Below the pieces are notes generated by a model. The model ran no database searches. It was not told the origin of the DNA and saw nothing but the letters and a program-made list of their open reading frames with translations. A program made the translations under genes and the position numbers. From Otatea glauca (lineage: Eukaryota > Streptophyta > Magnoliopsida > Poales > Poaceae): 64,000 nt of DNA. The DNA lies in the NCBI GenBank assembly GCA_036346275.1, contig CM070725.1:37014104-37078103 (forward strand), given 5' to 3'. Below, one piece after another: positions 10,785 through 24,000 of this stretch (the first letter of the stretch is position 1; each line of letters starts with the position of its first letter).

Positions 10785-13700
10785 TGTAACATTCCAATAT
10801 TTTTTAGCAATTTAATGTGTTATTTGTGCATTTTGTGATTTTTCTAAAATTACTAGATTTTGTTTGAAGTTATTTTAAATTAAGTATATTGGCCTTTTAT
10901 GAAAACTAATTAATTATAGAGTAAATTAAAACAAAGTTTAGCCAAAAATATTTTATTTGAGTTCTAAATGTATTAAAGTATTTATGAGAATTTTCTTGCA
11001 TTTTTCATGATATTTTATTTGCCTAAACTAAATTATTCCATATATCAGAATTGTTTTAATTGGAAAATTCTTGGTAAATCTTTGCTCAGTAGCGGGCTGA
11101 ATCATTTGGGCCCAGCCCAATCTTCTGCGTCGGCCCGCTTGGGCTGTTACCCTTGGAACACTTGATCTTGGATCGTTGGATCCGGATCGAGTGGTTAGGA
11201 CTCGTTCGGGCAAACCCTAGCTTTCTAGGCCGTTGTATTCGGTGGAATCACGTGGCTATGAGGGAGTGGAGTTCGAACCGGTATCTACTGTGCGTTGTGA
11301 CACGTGGCGTGCATCGGGTCATCGTCCCCGTCGGAATCCCTCTCCGAGCCGCTGCCGTAGTGGAATAGGAGTCCACCGCCGCAATGAGCTAGGTCTCTAG
11401 TTTGCGCATGGTTTCCAAGGCTATAAAGCCGCTGAGAGCTCGTCTGAGTATCCTCAGAGCTCGCTGCATGTTTCTCCCAAGGTTTCGTGGTCCAAGTCGT
11501 CATCTTGCGTCAGATCTTGATCGTCAGAGTAGGAAGGAGAAGCTGCCGCGGTTTTTCGCTAGATCCGTCATTGTTGAAGCACCCCCACCGTAAACAAGCC
11601 CGGATCCGAGACCCTCTCATCAAAATCTCCCAGATCCATGTTGGCTTAGGTCAGTTCCGTCGCTATTTCGCCGGTTCGGTGTTGTCTTCTTCTTGTCCGG
11701 CGAAACGCCGCCGTGTGCATCGTCGTTGCCATAGCCTAGCTCACCATCGTACCCGAGTCGTCAGATCTAGCACCATCGTCCATGATTCTACCACGTATTC
11801 GCGTCACCGTGCGCCATCTCCAATGTTCACGAACCTTCAGTACTGTCCAGATTATGCCATGTGGTAGCACGATCCGTCGCAGCGTGGCGATGCTTGCATC
11901 AGCGCTGACGGTAGCACTGTGAACCGGGTCCACGGTGGACTAGGGTTGCACCGTGGGCTTGGTTCATAGACCAGGTGTAACATCCAAAAAATTTCAAAAA
12001 TAAGGAAAATGAAAATTTAAAGTTTAAAAATGAAACTAAATAAAAATTTTATTTGGAATCAAGATTTTAAAACAAAATATCACCTATTTCTCCTTTTTCT
12101 TGAATTTCAATCTTAAGTAGCATATAAGTTGCGATATAAAATCTCTTCTCCCAAATTAAACAAAATATGAAAATGAGTTGAAAATAAAAATTTACCCTGA
12201 AAATCCAACTAATATGAAATTATATGGATTTTTGGTTCTTAAGAAATCTTTCATTGTATTGATTTCCTTTTCGCTTCATTAAAAACACAAAATATAATGA
12301 GCAATTAAATCTTAAACCCCTAATTGTATTTACTGATGCTTGTTCTGAGTTTTCTGGATCTTCTTGGATTTTCTTGATTTTTGCTTCAATGGAGAAATCC
12401 TTTATATATATAATCTTAAGTAATAAAGGAAAAGAAAAGAATAAAATACTATACCAATAAAATAAATAAATTTCTTCCCAAGCTCAAGAAACCTCCAGAG
12501 ACTCTATTGCAAATTTAAAAAGTCATATCAAGTAATAAAATGTGAAAACAAAGGGATTCAATGAACCTTGACTCACAATATGACAATAGTGACAGTGCCA
12601 GAATTTAATAAAACTAATATTACATTAAATTGATATGAAAATTTTATATAATACTCTAGATGGATAATTTAATCATAATTATAAATATTAGAAATTAATA
12701 ACAAGTTTTATTATAATTAAAAATTCAATTACAGAAAGGCTGCAAATACAAGAATCAGAATGTCAGAATTTTATTAAATTAAATAAACAAATTTTAGAGT
12801 TTAAATTTTTACTGAAGTACACTGTAAGTAAAATTAAATCTTACAAAAAGTTTCACAAAATTTTTAAGAGTTATAAACTCCCAGAAAATTTAAAAATAGA
12901 AAACTAAAATCTGTGCACAGTACATTTTCAGAATTTTTATAAATTCTGTACAGAGTATTTAAATCTGAAATTTTTGTAGTCTGAATAAAATTATCTAAAA
13001 CTCACTCACAAAAATTATCAAATAATTTCTTGATTGGATGGCTGTCTGATTCAATGGGCTTGATCCGGCTCAACTTGCTGAAAAAACCCTGAAATCGCTT
13101 CTTCTCTCACTGCCAATGGGACCCGAACCCTGTTTGGGGCCACCGTCAGTGACACCGCTAGTCATCTTCATCCTCAGCTTGCTGGCTCCCCGAAGCGAAG
13201 CTCGACTCCTCTGTTGATGGCGTCAACCGTTGTAGTATGAATAAAATTATCTAAAAATCCCCTCATTTTTTAGTAATCATCAACCTAATCTCCACCGCCT
13301 CCGCGATCATCTTCTACCTCTCTGGGCGGACGATGCTAGCACACACCATCTCAAACCTGAAGCAAAAATGAGGTAAAATGGACTGCTTCCGGCCCTAGTA
13401 AGCTTAATCTGGAACCGATCAGACCCAATCGGCCATCCATTGCCGGCGCGGCTCGCTGCTTCCTTCCTCTGCCACTGGCACCGGTGGCCGAACCCTTCCG
13501 GTCACCTCTAGTCGCAATCAAGGCCTTCTCCGAGTGCGTCTAGGCTCCTTGGTGCTCACCAAACCGGCGGTTAAGCCTCCCCGGTGTTGCTCCGCCGGCG
13601 GCGAGCCATGCCGAAGCTTCCTCTTCTCCCTCGCTATGATATGGGACCGACTCGTCAGCCAGCGCGGTAAAACAGAACGTTTCATCAGAGAATACTTACG

Positions 13701-14700
13701 TTTACTCTTTCAGAAAGCGTATTTTCAATTTTCCATCTAATTTCGTAATCGAGCCAACTTCAAATGTGAATATATTTCGCATTATTAATCCAAATAATAT
13801 GAAACAAAATTATAAATTCATATAAAATACATTAATTTCAGAATATTTAAAAATATTTTGAAAAATATCTCTGGATGAATTTGAAATTCAAATTTAAAAG
13901 AAAGGGCCTAAATATATGCTATACACAAAAACTTCGCAAACAAACTCAGAATTAAATGAAACCAATTTTCATGAAATCCTTATGCTTCCAGGAACCCAAA
14001 TATGCAAAAATATTTGAATTTCATCTTTGTTTGAACCATTTTCTATAAAAGGATAATTGCAATACTACAAATATCCAAAAATACATAGTTGTGCAAAAGA
14101 AGTCTAAAATGAGTATAATTGATGTTTATATATTAGTATAACAGTAGGACTCCAGAATATGGCAGAATGTTTAACTAATGAATTTGACTTGAATTGTTTC
14201 ATGAGTAGAATGAGCTTCTAGAGTAAAGAATGTATATATATGCATATGCATATAATAAGTAACTAGCAGTATTTGCACATATGTACAAATGCATATATCT
14301 CAGGAGGGATCATGAAACTAAGTTACTTTATAGCAACAAAATGTTTAGTGAACTTGAGTTGAATGAGTCTTATAAATGGAATATAACCCAATAATAGTAG
14401 TATAAATATGTGCATGACCATGAGGTATAATGATCATAAGCTTTATCCATGCAAATGAATATATATATTTGTACATATAACCTCATAAATTGAGTAGGAG
14501 AATAGGTAGAGCTAATCTTAGCATATTCTTAAATACAAGATCATAATAGTTGACAAAAAGGAGCTAATTTGAGTTAAGTTTATAAAGGCCTTTAATGTCA
14601 ATATGCTTATAAACTATCGCGGCTAAGATCAAAATGATGCAAAACCAATTTCAAAACACTTCTAGGATCATACCCTACTAATGCCAGAAAAATGAGTTAA

Positions 14701-15917
14701 TGAGAGATCATGTGCTGAAAAATTGGCTTAGTGATGAAATTGGCATTGCAAAGTGGTTGTGTTCATGGCATGTGTTGTGCTTTTTCACGTGTTGTTTCAG
14801 ATGATTAATTGATATGCTTGTGATAGCATGGTAATAGTTTTGGTTGATGCAATGCGCTCGTGTGAGTGGTTGCGTGGATTGATCTTGAGTCAAGTCGTGG
14901 ACTTGTGGTCGTACACAGTTTCGTGTTTATTCATGTGCAGGTGTTGCTTGAGGGTGAACGTGGTCGATGACGGGACTGGAACTAGGTTCGTGGATGAACT
15001 GAGGTTCGGGACTAGGTTCAGGGAGGAATCGAGGTCTTGGTGGTCAAGGATGTCATGCGGGACGTTCGGGCTAGAGAACGGTGCACATGAAGGCTGGTTA
15101 GTCACGTGAGTGCGCAGTGGGCCGTCGTCGCGTGCGCTTATAATCGTTTGGGGCAGTTTGCATGTATTGGGCCATATTGTGCCAGGTGAATATGCATGCG
15201 AACTGTTGCTCATTATCAATAGGAGAGGGATGTCTCCTGTTTAGATGAGAGAGCTAGGTACTAGGGTTTGTACTCTTTTGTTTGGAGTACTGTAACCAGA
15301 CTAGCTAGAAGAAGTAAAAAAGCAGGTTTTCCTTGCCCAGCCGAACGCATGGACGGAGATCTTCTCGCGCAGCTACATTAATTTGGCTTACACTGTTCAC
15401 GGGAGGTTTGCTACAGTACCTTCGTTTTGATTGCCTTATTTTGTTCTTATAGATTGATTCGTTGTCTCTCTTGATTCAACGAGTTTAATCTTGATTTGAT
15501 CCATCCAAAACCTTCCTAGGGCATCAACTTAGTGTCTCTCAAAGTTTCGTTGGTTAATCTTTTGTAGATTGTGATTAATCACGAAATTAGGGTTTGATCA
15601 GTTCTCGTCATAATCTGTCACAGCAAGCTTGCGAGGTTAATAACTTTTGATCCGTTGGTCCGATTGATCTGATTCTTTTTTTTATTAGATTCGTATTGGA
15701 ATCCAGTTTCTACAGTTCAAATGGTAGGTCAATCAGACGGTTGGATCTTCGGGAATTAGCGATTTACCGAATGCATCTAACTCTGTTTTGTTGAATACGA
15801 AGCAATTATTTGAGTCCGAATTGGGGTGAATTTTTAGTAGATCAAAATTTTGGTTTTAGCTTCCGCGCAATCATTCACCCCCCTCTTATTGCTAGTTTAG
15901 TATATATCGATCCTACA
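14701..15917 (+). repeat. 5' LTR of the 6.4-kb gag-only element
   Basis: 1217 bp, starting TGAGAGATCATGTGCTG and ending ATCGATCCTACA. The internal stretch from about 15380 to the end is nearly identical to the 3' copy, while the GC-richer middle (14950-15350) carries most of the differences. Confidence 0.93.
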
Positions 15918-15935
15918 AGTGGTATCAGAGCACGG
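15918..15935 (+). promoter_or_regulatory. Primer-binding site, initiator tRNA-Met type
   Basis: AGTGGTATCAGAGCAC directly follows the LTR end. TGGTATCAGAGC is the standard Copia minus-strand primer site, complementary to the 3' end of initiator tRNA-Met. Confidence 0.92.
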
Positions 15936-15969
15936 TTTTTCTAATTTATCTTAACTGGTGATTAGATCG

Positions 15970-18193
15970 ATGGATCGTTATTCGACAAAACCGTGTGTGT
16001 TCGATGGTGTTGATTTTCAGTTTTGGAAGGCCAAGATGGAGGCGTACATCCAAGCTCAAGGCTTCGCGATTTGGGAGAAGGTTTATAAGCCGTATGTAGT
16101 TCCTGAGAACGACAACGTCAACGATGCCAATCGCGCACATGTTGAAGCAAACAGCAAGGCGCGCAACTTGATCATCCAGGGCTTGGGACGTAGCGACTTC
16201 GATCGAGTGGTTCATCTTTGATCCGCATATGAGGTATGGAAATCTCTTTGTGGCTATCATGAAGGATCAAACACTGTCAAAGAGGTTCGCCAAGATATAT
16301 ATAAGAAAGAATACATGCGATTTGAGATGAAGCCTGGTGAGTCGCTAGATGATTTCTTTGCACGTTTTAATAAAATTCTTAGTAATTTGCGTGCTGCTGG
16401 AGTTAGTTATGACGATGTTGCTAATGCTAGACAATTGCTTGGTGCATTAGACATGTCTATTTGGGAGATGAAAGTTACATCCATTAGAGAATCAACTGTC
16501 ATGAGTACACTTACTTTAGATGTTCTTTTCTCTAAATTAAAAACTCATGAATTGGATGTTCTTGCTAGGAAGAATGATCACAAATCAATTGCTTTGACCT
16601 CCCAATCTAGCATGTCTCATAATAATGCTTCTTCAAGTTTTGCTTTGTCTTTCTTGTCTTCACTAACCGATGAACAGATTGAGGAATTTTCGGAAGAAGA
16701 CTTGGCATCACTCTCTTCTCATTTTAATAAAGCTTTGCAGAATGTGAGAATGAGGAAGAGAGTTGGTGGTGGCCCTCCAAGATGTTATGAGTGTGGTGAT
16801 CTCAACCACATTCGTTCAAACTGTCCTAAACTTGCAGGTAAATCATCGAAGGAGGAGAAAGAGACAAAGTACAAGCGTCCATTCAATGACAAGAAGAAAA
16901 GGAGCTTCCTAAATAGCAAAGTTGTGCATCGAGTTCTTTCAGCACTTGAACAAGTCAACTTTAGTGATGTAGACTCTGAAAGCAGTGATGAAGATACAAC
17001 ATCCAAAGGTAAGACGAGACAAGACTTGATGGGCTTGTGTCTCATGGCTAAAAGCAATGATACTTCTTCACCGAGGACAATCATGACAGCGACTTCAATG
17101 AGGTAGAACCTTCTTATGATGAATTATCTATTGGTGTTGCTCGTCTTGGTAAATTGCTTGATAAACGTAACAAGAAAATTAAAAAACATGATGTTCTTGT
17201 GGAATCTTTGAATGCTGAAATTGCTAGACTTAGATCTTTGATTCCTGATGATGATGCTTGCAAAACATGTGACTTAATTTATCCTGAACTTACTTCACTA
17301 AGAAATGTTCATGCTTCAACTCTTGATAAGCTTAGAGATGAAATTGAGAAGAATGAGAAACTTGTTGCTTTGAATTGCAAACAAATTAAAGATGCTAGTT
17401 GCTCTACTTCTGATTTGGATGAATCAACTTCTTGTTCTAAATGTTCAATTCTTGAATTGAAGTTGCATGATGCTAATGCTAGAGTTTCTCAAATGACAAA
17501 TGATTTGCTCACGCATGAGGTTCTTTCATGCTCAACTTGTCGCAAGCAAAAAGGAAAAGTGGACGTTCCCTGTAATAATTGTTTAACTCTTTCTCGAAAG
17601 GTTGATTATTTGGAAAAATCTTTAGAACGTTTCACTAGAGGAAAGAAAAACCTAAACATGATTTTGGATCAATCAAGGGTTAGCATTCATAACAAAGGTT
17701 TAGGTTTTGATTCTTATGCTCATCATAAATTACATGCTCCCACTGTTGTTAAGGCACTTGAAAGTGGAAAATTTGAAATTGTCATTGAGCCTAAAAATGT
17801 TTTTAAGTCTGCTAGAGTTTTATCTTCTACTATAATGAATGCAAATGTTGCTTCTACTTCTAAAGCTAAACATCGTGTTAAGTACACTTGCACTCATTGT
17901 GGTAGAGATGGACACTTAGTAGATTTTTGCTTTAGACTAGCCAAACAACAAAAGAAAGAAAAGGCTAAGGCTAGGTCTAATTTCAGACAGGCACACTTAC
18001 TCCTCATTATGTGACTAGGGTGATGCAAACACCTTTTGTTGCTAGAAACACGGGAAAGGGCAAATCTGATTTTGTGCATAAGAATACTTGTGTTGTGCCT
18101 ACTGCTGTGTGTCGTGTGTCTCAGTTCTGGATTCCTAAATGCTTTATTTCTAACCCCAGTACCGAGGCCTCGACATCTTCTAGTGCTATGTAG
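15970..18193 (+). pseudogene. Degenerate Gag polyprotein of the 6.4-kb element
   Basis: Gag starts at ATG 15970 (MDRYSTKPCVFDG), typical of the Copia/Sirevirus Gag N-terminus that leads into the UBN2-type Gag domain. An in-frame TGA at 16219-16221 interrupts the N-terminal domain. A single-base deletion near 17060-17066 shifts the frame, and another shift near 18000 precedes the last piece. A first CCHC knuckle (CYECGDLNHIRSNC) starts at about 16783. It is followed by an acidic/basic linker, a long Cys-containing, probably coiled-coil region (17154-17700), and a second knuckle (CTHCGRDGHLVDFC) near 17886. The extended C-terminus with two knuckles is typical of Sirevirus Gag. It ends before any protease motif. 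Confidence 0.87.
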
Positions 18194-19840
18194 GTTTTTC
18201 AGATGCGGGTTGGAGAACAGAAACTTAGTGGATCTTGATCTTTTGCAATATGTGATCAAGACTTGGATGGTTCTCACCCTTGAGATGGCTTTCAAGAGGC
18301 ATGTGCAATAATTCTTCACCTACTTTGTGAGCTATTTTATACACTCATATTTTTTACATTCACAGATATCTAATTGTGGTATGAGATGAGATGTTTGCTT
18401 ATATGCTCATATGTATCCCATGGCATGTTCAATTATGTTATATCTTATATCATGCCTTTTTATGCTTAATATGTATTTATCATGATTCATGCTTATGCTT
18501 AACTGAACATACCATGATAACTCAAACACATGTATATCATCACCTCTCTTTTGATTTCATTGGTTATTCGTTTGAGGGGGAGTTAATGGACTTTTGGTGA
18601 AAATTTCGTTCGTTTGCCCTATTGGGAGGATTGTTCTTTCAGACTTTTGTTTATAAAATTAATCCCATTGGGTGACAATTTTGAAGAAAGTTTTTAAGAT
18701 GGTTTGTTTTGAGGGGGAGTTTGTGAAAACTTTGTAATATTTTGTAACATACTTTTTATTTTGTGTGTTTCTTAAATGAAAAACGAAAAAAAATAATAAA
18801 AAAGTAATGAGCATTGTATTTGATACACATATGTCATTTGAAGCCATGTTTATGCTACAAGGTCTTTGCAACTTCATATTTATGCATATATGGTGTAGTT
18901 TATATCATGACTATTTAATTGGAATGACAACTTGAATTAAATCTTGTCATGGTTGAACTTTCTTGGCTATCTTGATCCTGCTCAAAAAGTGCTAAATATG
19001 AAATTTATCAAAATTAAGTGCTAAAGCTCAAGGAGTGATTGTTGATAAATGCAAGATCAAGGCTATGTACTATCGCACTTCTTCTTTACGAGATTGCTTG
19101 TCATTGCACTTTGATATGAACTTGGAAGGGGTTGTGTATGACCAAAACCATGAAACCTTAAGCTTGTGATTGCTTGGCATGGTTGAAAAGTAAGGCTGAT
19201 GGTGCATATAATTCCTTACAATTGTTATTACTGCAATCAAATGAATCAGTTTTTCAAGTATAAATAAAGTGCACAAAAATTCAATGTTTTCAGGTTTTGA
19301 GATTGTTGAGAAAGGGAGATTATGCCATGCAATAAATTGTTAATAATACTTGATTTCTAGTTATGCTTACTCTACATTGTCTTTGTGTAGATTTGAGGGT
19401 GCAAGTATTTTTGATAGCATGGCTTGGTGATGAATTTGCAACATTTGTGGATGACTTAGAATGCTCATTACATACAAAAAATGTCAAACTTAAAAAAACA
19501 AAAAGATTTTGTTTTCTCTCTTTTGCGTTCTTGATGAATCCATTGTCAAAGGGGGAGAATTTTGCCACTTTAGAGAATTTTGGAGAAATTTATACATGCT
19601 TTACACATGCACATGTTCTTGTATAAGTGGTATTCATTCATTCACTCACACTTTTCTTCTTAGGGGGAGATTTTTCTTATTTTCACCTAGGGGGAGTTTT
19701 TCACTTTGCATATTTGTCAAAGGGGGAGATTTTGTGTTTTTCACTTTGGCTTTTGATTTTAAAACTTTTTGATTTCAAAAACTTTTCTTGTGAGGTGAAT
19801 GCCAATGTTCAATTCTAAGTGGTGTTGCCAATGTTTTCAT
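18194..19840 (+). other. Non-coding 3' interior of the 6.4-kb element with repeated polypurine tracts
   Basis: About 1.65 kb lies where pol would be in an autonomous element, and no coding sequence is recognised. It contains six G-rich PPT-like runs (18574-18582, 18711-18719, 19548-19557, 19662-19670, 19689-19696, 19718-19729) before the functional one. Multiple PPT copies are a known Sirevirus trait. Confidence 0.8.
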
Positions 19841-19852
19841 CAAGGGGGAGAT
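19841..19852 (+). promoter_or_regulatory. Polypurine tract of the 6.4-kb element
   Basis: CAAGGGGGAGAT directly abuts the 3' LTR and is the expected plus-strand primer for reverse transcription. Confidence 0.9.
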
Positions 19853-21057
19853 TGTGAGATCATGTGCTGAAAAATTGGCTTAGTGATGAAATTGGCATTG
19901 CAAAGTGGTTGTGTTCATGGCATGTGTTGTGCTTTTTCACGTGTTGTTTCAGATGATTAATTGATATGCTTGTGATAGCATGGTAATAGTTTTGGTTGAT
20001 GCAATGCGCTCGTGTGAGTGGTTGCGTGGATTGATCTTGAGTCAAGTCGTGGACTTGTGGTCGTACACAGTTTTGTGTTTATTCATGTGCAGGTGTTGCT
20101 TGAGGGCTAACGTGGTTGATGACGGATCGAAACTAGGTTCGTGGATGAACCGAGGTTCGGGACTAGGTTCGGGGAGGAATCGAGGTCTTGGTGGTCAAGG
20201 ATGTCATGCGGGACGCTCGGGCAGAGAACGGTGCACATGAAGGCTGGTTAGTCACGTGAGTGCGCGGTGGGCCGTCGCGTGCGCTTATAATCGTTTGGGG
20301 CGCTTTGCATGTATTGGGCCATATTGTGCCGGTGAATATGCATGCGAATCGTTGCTCATTATCAATAGGAGAGGATGTCTCTGCTTAGATGAGAGAGCTA
20401 GGTACTAGGGTTTGTACTCTTTTGTTTGGAGTAATCGTAACTGCACTAGCCGTAAGAAGTAAAAATCAGGTTTTCTCGCCACCAACGCATGGACGGAGAT
20501 CTTCTCGCGCAGCTACAGTAATTTGGCTTATACTGTTCACGGGAGGTTTGCTACATTACCTTCGTTTTGATTGCCTTATTTTGTTCTTATAGATTGATTC
20601 GTTGTCTCTCTTGATTCAACGAGTTTAATCTTGATTTGATCCATCCAAAACCTTCCTAGGGCATCAACTTAGTGTCTCTCAAAGTTTCGTTGGTTAATCT
20701 TTTGTAGATTGTGATTAATCACGAAATTAGGGTTTGATCAGTTCTCGTCATAATCTGTCACAGCAAGCTTGCGAGGTTAATAACTTTTGATCCGTTGGTC
20801 CGATCGATCTGATTCTTTTTTTATTAGATTCGTATTGGAATCTAGTTTCTACAGTTCAAATGGCAGGTCAATCGGATGGTTGGATCTTCGGGAATTAGCG
20901 ATTTACCGAATGCATCTAACTCTGTTTTGTTGAATACGAAGCAATTATTTGAGTCCGAATTAGGGTGAATTTTTAGTAGATCAAAAATTTGGTTTTAGCT
21001 TCCGCGCGATCATTCACCCCCCCTCTGATTGCTAGTTTAGTATATATCGATCCTACA
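19853..21057 (+). repeat. 3' LTR of the 6.4-kb gag-only element
   Basis: 1205 bp, starting TGTGAGATCATGTGCTG and ending ATCGATCCTACA. It is followed by the second GTTAA target copy. It differs from the 5' LTR by a few dozen substitutions and small indels. Confidence 0.93.
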
Positions 21058-24000
21058 GTTAATAATCATGTATACTGAAGTCGCAAACTTAAAATGAAAT
21101 CCGATTCTTTATAACGTCAACTTTGTGATCTTTTAAGCCTTTTCGGCAGCTCATAAAGCAACTCGTCTAATTGCAAATTTTGTTAAGATCGGCCTAGAAA
21201 TATTGTTTAGGATATGGACTACTACAATCTGAAAAAATATTCTTATTACACTGCTAGCTCAATACCCCTAAATGTTATGGTCATCAGAAACACATTATAA
21301 GAGCAGTTGAGCATGAGAAACCTTTAGCTAAAATAATTGTGTCGCAAGAATCAGTTTGTAACCATGTAAAAGCAACTAGTAGCCTTATTTTGTAGATCTC
21401 AGCATGTATAAATCACCTTGCATGCAAAAACACGTAGGGCTAAGAACTAATCGTACACGACACATTACTAATCTGAATCTTTATAACTAGAACCATAACA
21501 TCATATAGGCTAATTCAGTAGTTAATAAAACATCTTGTTTAAATCCTAAAATTTATAAAATCAGCTTAGGAATGCTCCCCAAAATATAGACTACCTTATT
21601 CTGAAGAGATAATTTCATTTCTTCATACTCTGCATATAAATTCTGTCAACCAAATAACCCTAAGTATTATGATATTTGAAATCCGTACTACGAGTAAACG
21701 AACTTAATAATAAATGAGGAATCAGTAACTAAGATTTTCTATCACCAGAACTTCCTCAAAAATTATGAAAATAAAGTCCAGTAGTATAAAATCTAACAGA
21801 CCCAACAACTTCTTATGCGAAATCATTTAAATCGAATACTATTCGTGCAAAGCCTACAACAAAGTAACTAATAATTTAATTCTATTAATCTAAATAATTT
21901 TTGCATCTTGAATTCGAAATTATAACTATAAGAATACATAATTTTAGCTTCTTGAATTCATAAAACAAGAATAAATAATCTATAAAAGAAACCGTGTATC
22001 GCTCAGCCTAAACGATGTTAACAATAATGTATACATAATCAACTGAAACATGAGAATGTGAAATCATACAACCCAAACTTGAAACCACGCCGGCTTTCTG
22101 TAGTAAGTCTTTAGTTGATTTTTTGTCTGTCTTCTTTTTGCCCTTATTAAAGTTTGTTATTTGCTATATTTTCGTTATCACGATGTGTAGAACTTGACGT
22201 CATTAACTCCGTCGTCGACACCGTCAGCTACGACCATGACTTCATCGAAAACAATAATTAAGCAAGGCAATCACCCCCTTTGATCATATTGATCCCAGTG
22301 TTTAATTGTCACTTTGTTTTACTAAATCAATTTATGCATGCACTTATTTCCTGTAAACATGCTATTTTGTGGTACTCGTAGATATACCTGTTGTCTCATG
22401 AAACTTCTTTGATAAGAATTGACATGTAAACCTTGATAACCCTAGAATAAGGTTAGACAATATATAATGTCAATTTGGGTATATGCGATTTAATAATCAT
22501 GCTTAGCAATGCTTTAGAATTTGGGATGAACAAATTGGATAAACTGATCAAATGAAACTTGGAGATATTGAGACATGATGATGGTTGTTGGTATTTTGTT
22601 TAAAAACTCAAAACAAAACTATGGTTTTGACGTGGGTGATTACTGTAATAGCCGGAGGTGCAGTTGTTGCATGTAGTGTAGGGGAGATTGTCGCCCGTGT
22701 CGGATTAAGGACCGAACTATGTGACGCTATTGATCAAGAAATACGTACAACCACGAGTGTCGGTATGGGACGGCCTTAACCTATTAAGTTACCTAGGTAT
22801 GGCTTTGCGCTTTGGCAGGCCGAAGTTGTACGGGCACTCCGTTACGGTTTGCTCGTAGGGGCTACCATACCTCGGTGTGGGTAAATGCATACTAATACAA
22901 CGGTGTACTTCTTGCTATGGAGGGAAACTTTCATGCTTTTTATCATGGGTTTCTATTGCCATAGTAAGGGTAGACGTCACAGTGCTGGTGCAACGTCATG
23001 ACTAGGTAATGTAACGGTCGTACATGATCTCTTTGCGGCACAACAAAGGAAGTGTGCTTGCACAAAGAGTTGATCATTTCTTGTGGGTAAAGCTGTACAC
23101 ATCTGTAGAGTGTAAATCTAATCGATTAGCCGCGCCCGCGGTTATGGACACTTGGTGAAGTCATCACATAGTTAGATGTTTTATTATTTTTAAAATGGTC
23201 TGGTTTCATCTGTTATACCTTGTTTTGGCAAGGAATGTGTTGGCAGGAATTGGATCTCTCGAAGCTCACGTCATGGAGGATTGTGAGTTATCACTTATGC
23301 TGTATCTATTACTTTCATATCAGTTAAATTTGCTTTTACAAATTTCGTCTCTAAGTTACAACTTGATTTACAAAATCAATGTTGCTTTATGGAAATTAAC
23401 CTAGAAGCCATCTTTGATTTAACCTGCATTACTGCATTTGCAAATACCACCTTAAGTCTTGCGGAGTACGAAAGTACTCAACCTTGCTTATTATGTTGTT
23501 TTAGGTGGATAAAAAAAGGAAACTTCGAAGAATACCTTTCGTCGCAGGTTGCGAGAATTTCATATGGAGCGATATTTCTAGGGATTTATGCCTTGTCAGT
23601 TTCCTGCGAGATGGATAGGCACACTACAAGACTTTGCTTCTTCTGTGCTATATACATATATGCTCTGAATTGTAAATACAATGTATAAATAGCTTCCGCT
23701 TTAATATCATTGTGTATAGTTGTGATTCCAATTGTTGTAAATGTGCGTACTAGCCACTGATCATGGGACCGTATGCACATGAGATTATCATTTTTGCATT
23801 TTATGTGAAAATGGGGGTCGTTACACCAGGGTTACGTGTCGGCCCGTCATTGGCTAGCACGGTGATGACGTTAGCGATGATGCAGTAAAGGAGGTTTTCC
23901 AGTATAAAAATAATTTGGATAAATATTGAATTTCTTATTTTTGGTATTTTCTTTATTTTCAAATCTTTCGAGAGCCCGTTCTCCCTCATACGATCTCCGG

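Larger units (their letters stand above)
14701..21057 (+). mobile_element. Gag-only Copia/Sirevirus-like LTR retrotransposon (TR-GAG type, 6.4 kb)
   Basis: LTRs are at 14701-15917 and 19853-21057, with GTTAA duplicated at 14696-14700 and 21058-21062. A primer-binding site complementary to initiator tRNA-Met (TGGTATCAGAGC) follows the 5' LTR and a polypurine tract (AAGGGGGAGAT) precedes the 3' LTR. The interior encodes only a broken Gag with two CCHC knuckles; no protease, integrase, reverse transcriptase or RNase H sequence is present. Movement would need enzymes supplied in trans. The LTRs are about 97% alike by eye, implying a fairly recent insertion into the solo LTR around it. Confidence 0.93.
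11976..23825 (+). repeat. Very long solo LTR (about 5.5 kb) interrupted by a gag-only element
   Basis: It begins TGTAACATCCAAAAAATTTC and ends GGGGGTCGTTACA, so the termini TGTAAC/GTTACA are perfect inverted repeats. CCAGG flanks it at 11971-11975 and 23826-23830. Removing the insertion at 14701-21057 leaves about 5.5 kb. I found no second copy of either end, no primer-binding site and no polypurine tract inside, so it reads as one LTR. The length is unusual, and a cryptic further insertion cannot be excluded. The start resembles Gypsy LTRs of grasses. Confidence 0.75.

Noticed and set aside
14708..14893. Identical 61-codon minus-strand frames at 14708-14893 and 19860-20045.
   Set aside because: They are the two LTR copies of one retrotransposon read backwards; no coding evidence.
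22585..23780. Small open frames that look like short hydrophobic proteins.
   Set aside because: They lie within a solo LTR and have no homology I recognise.
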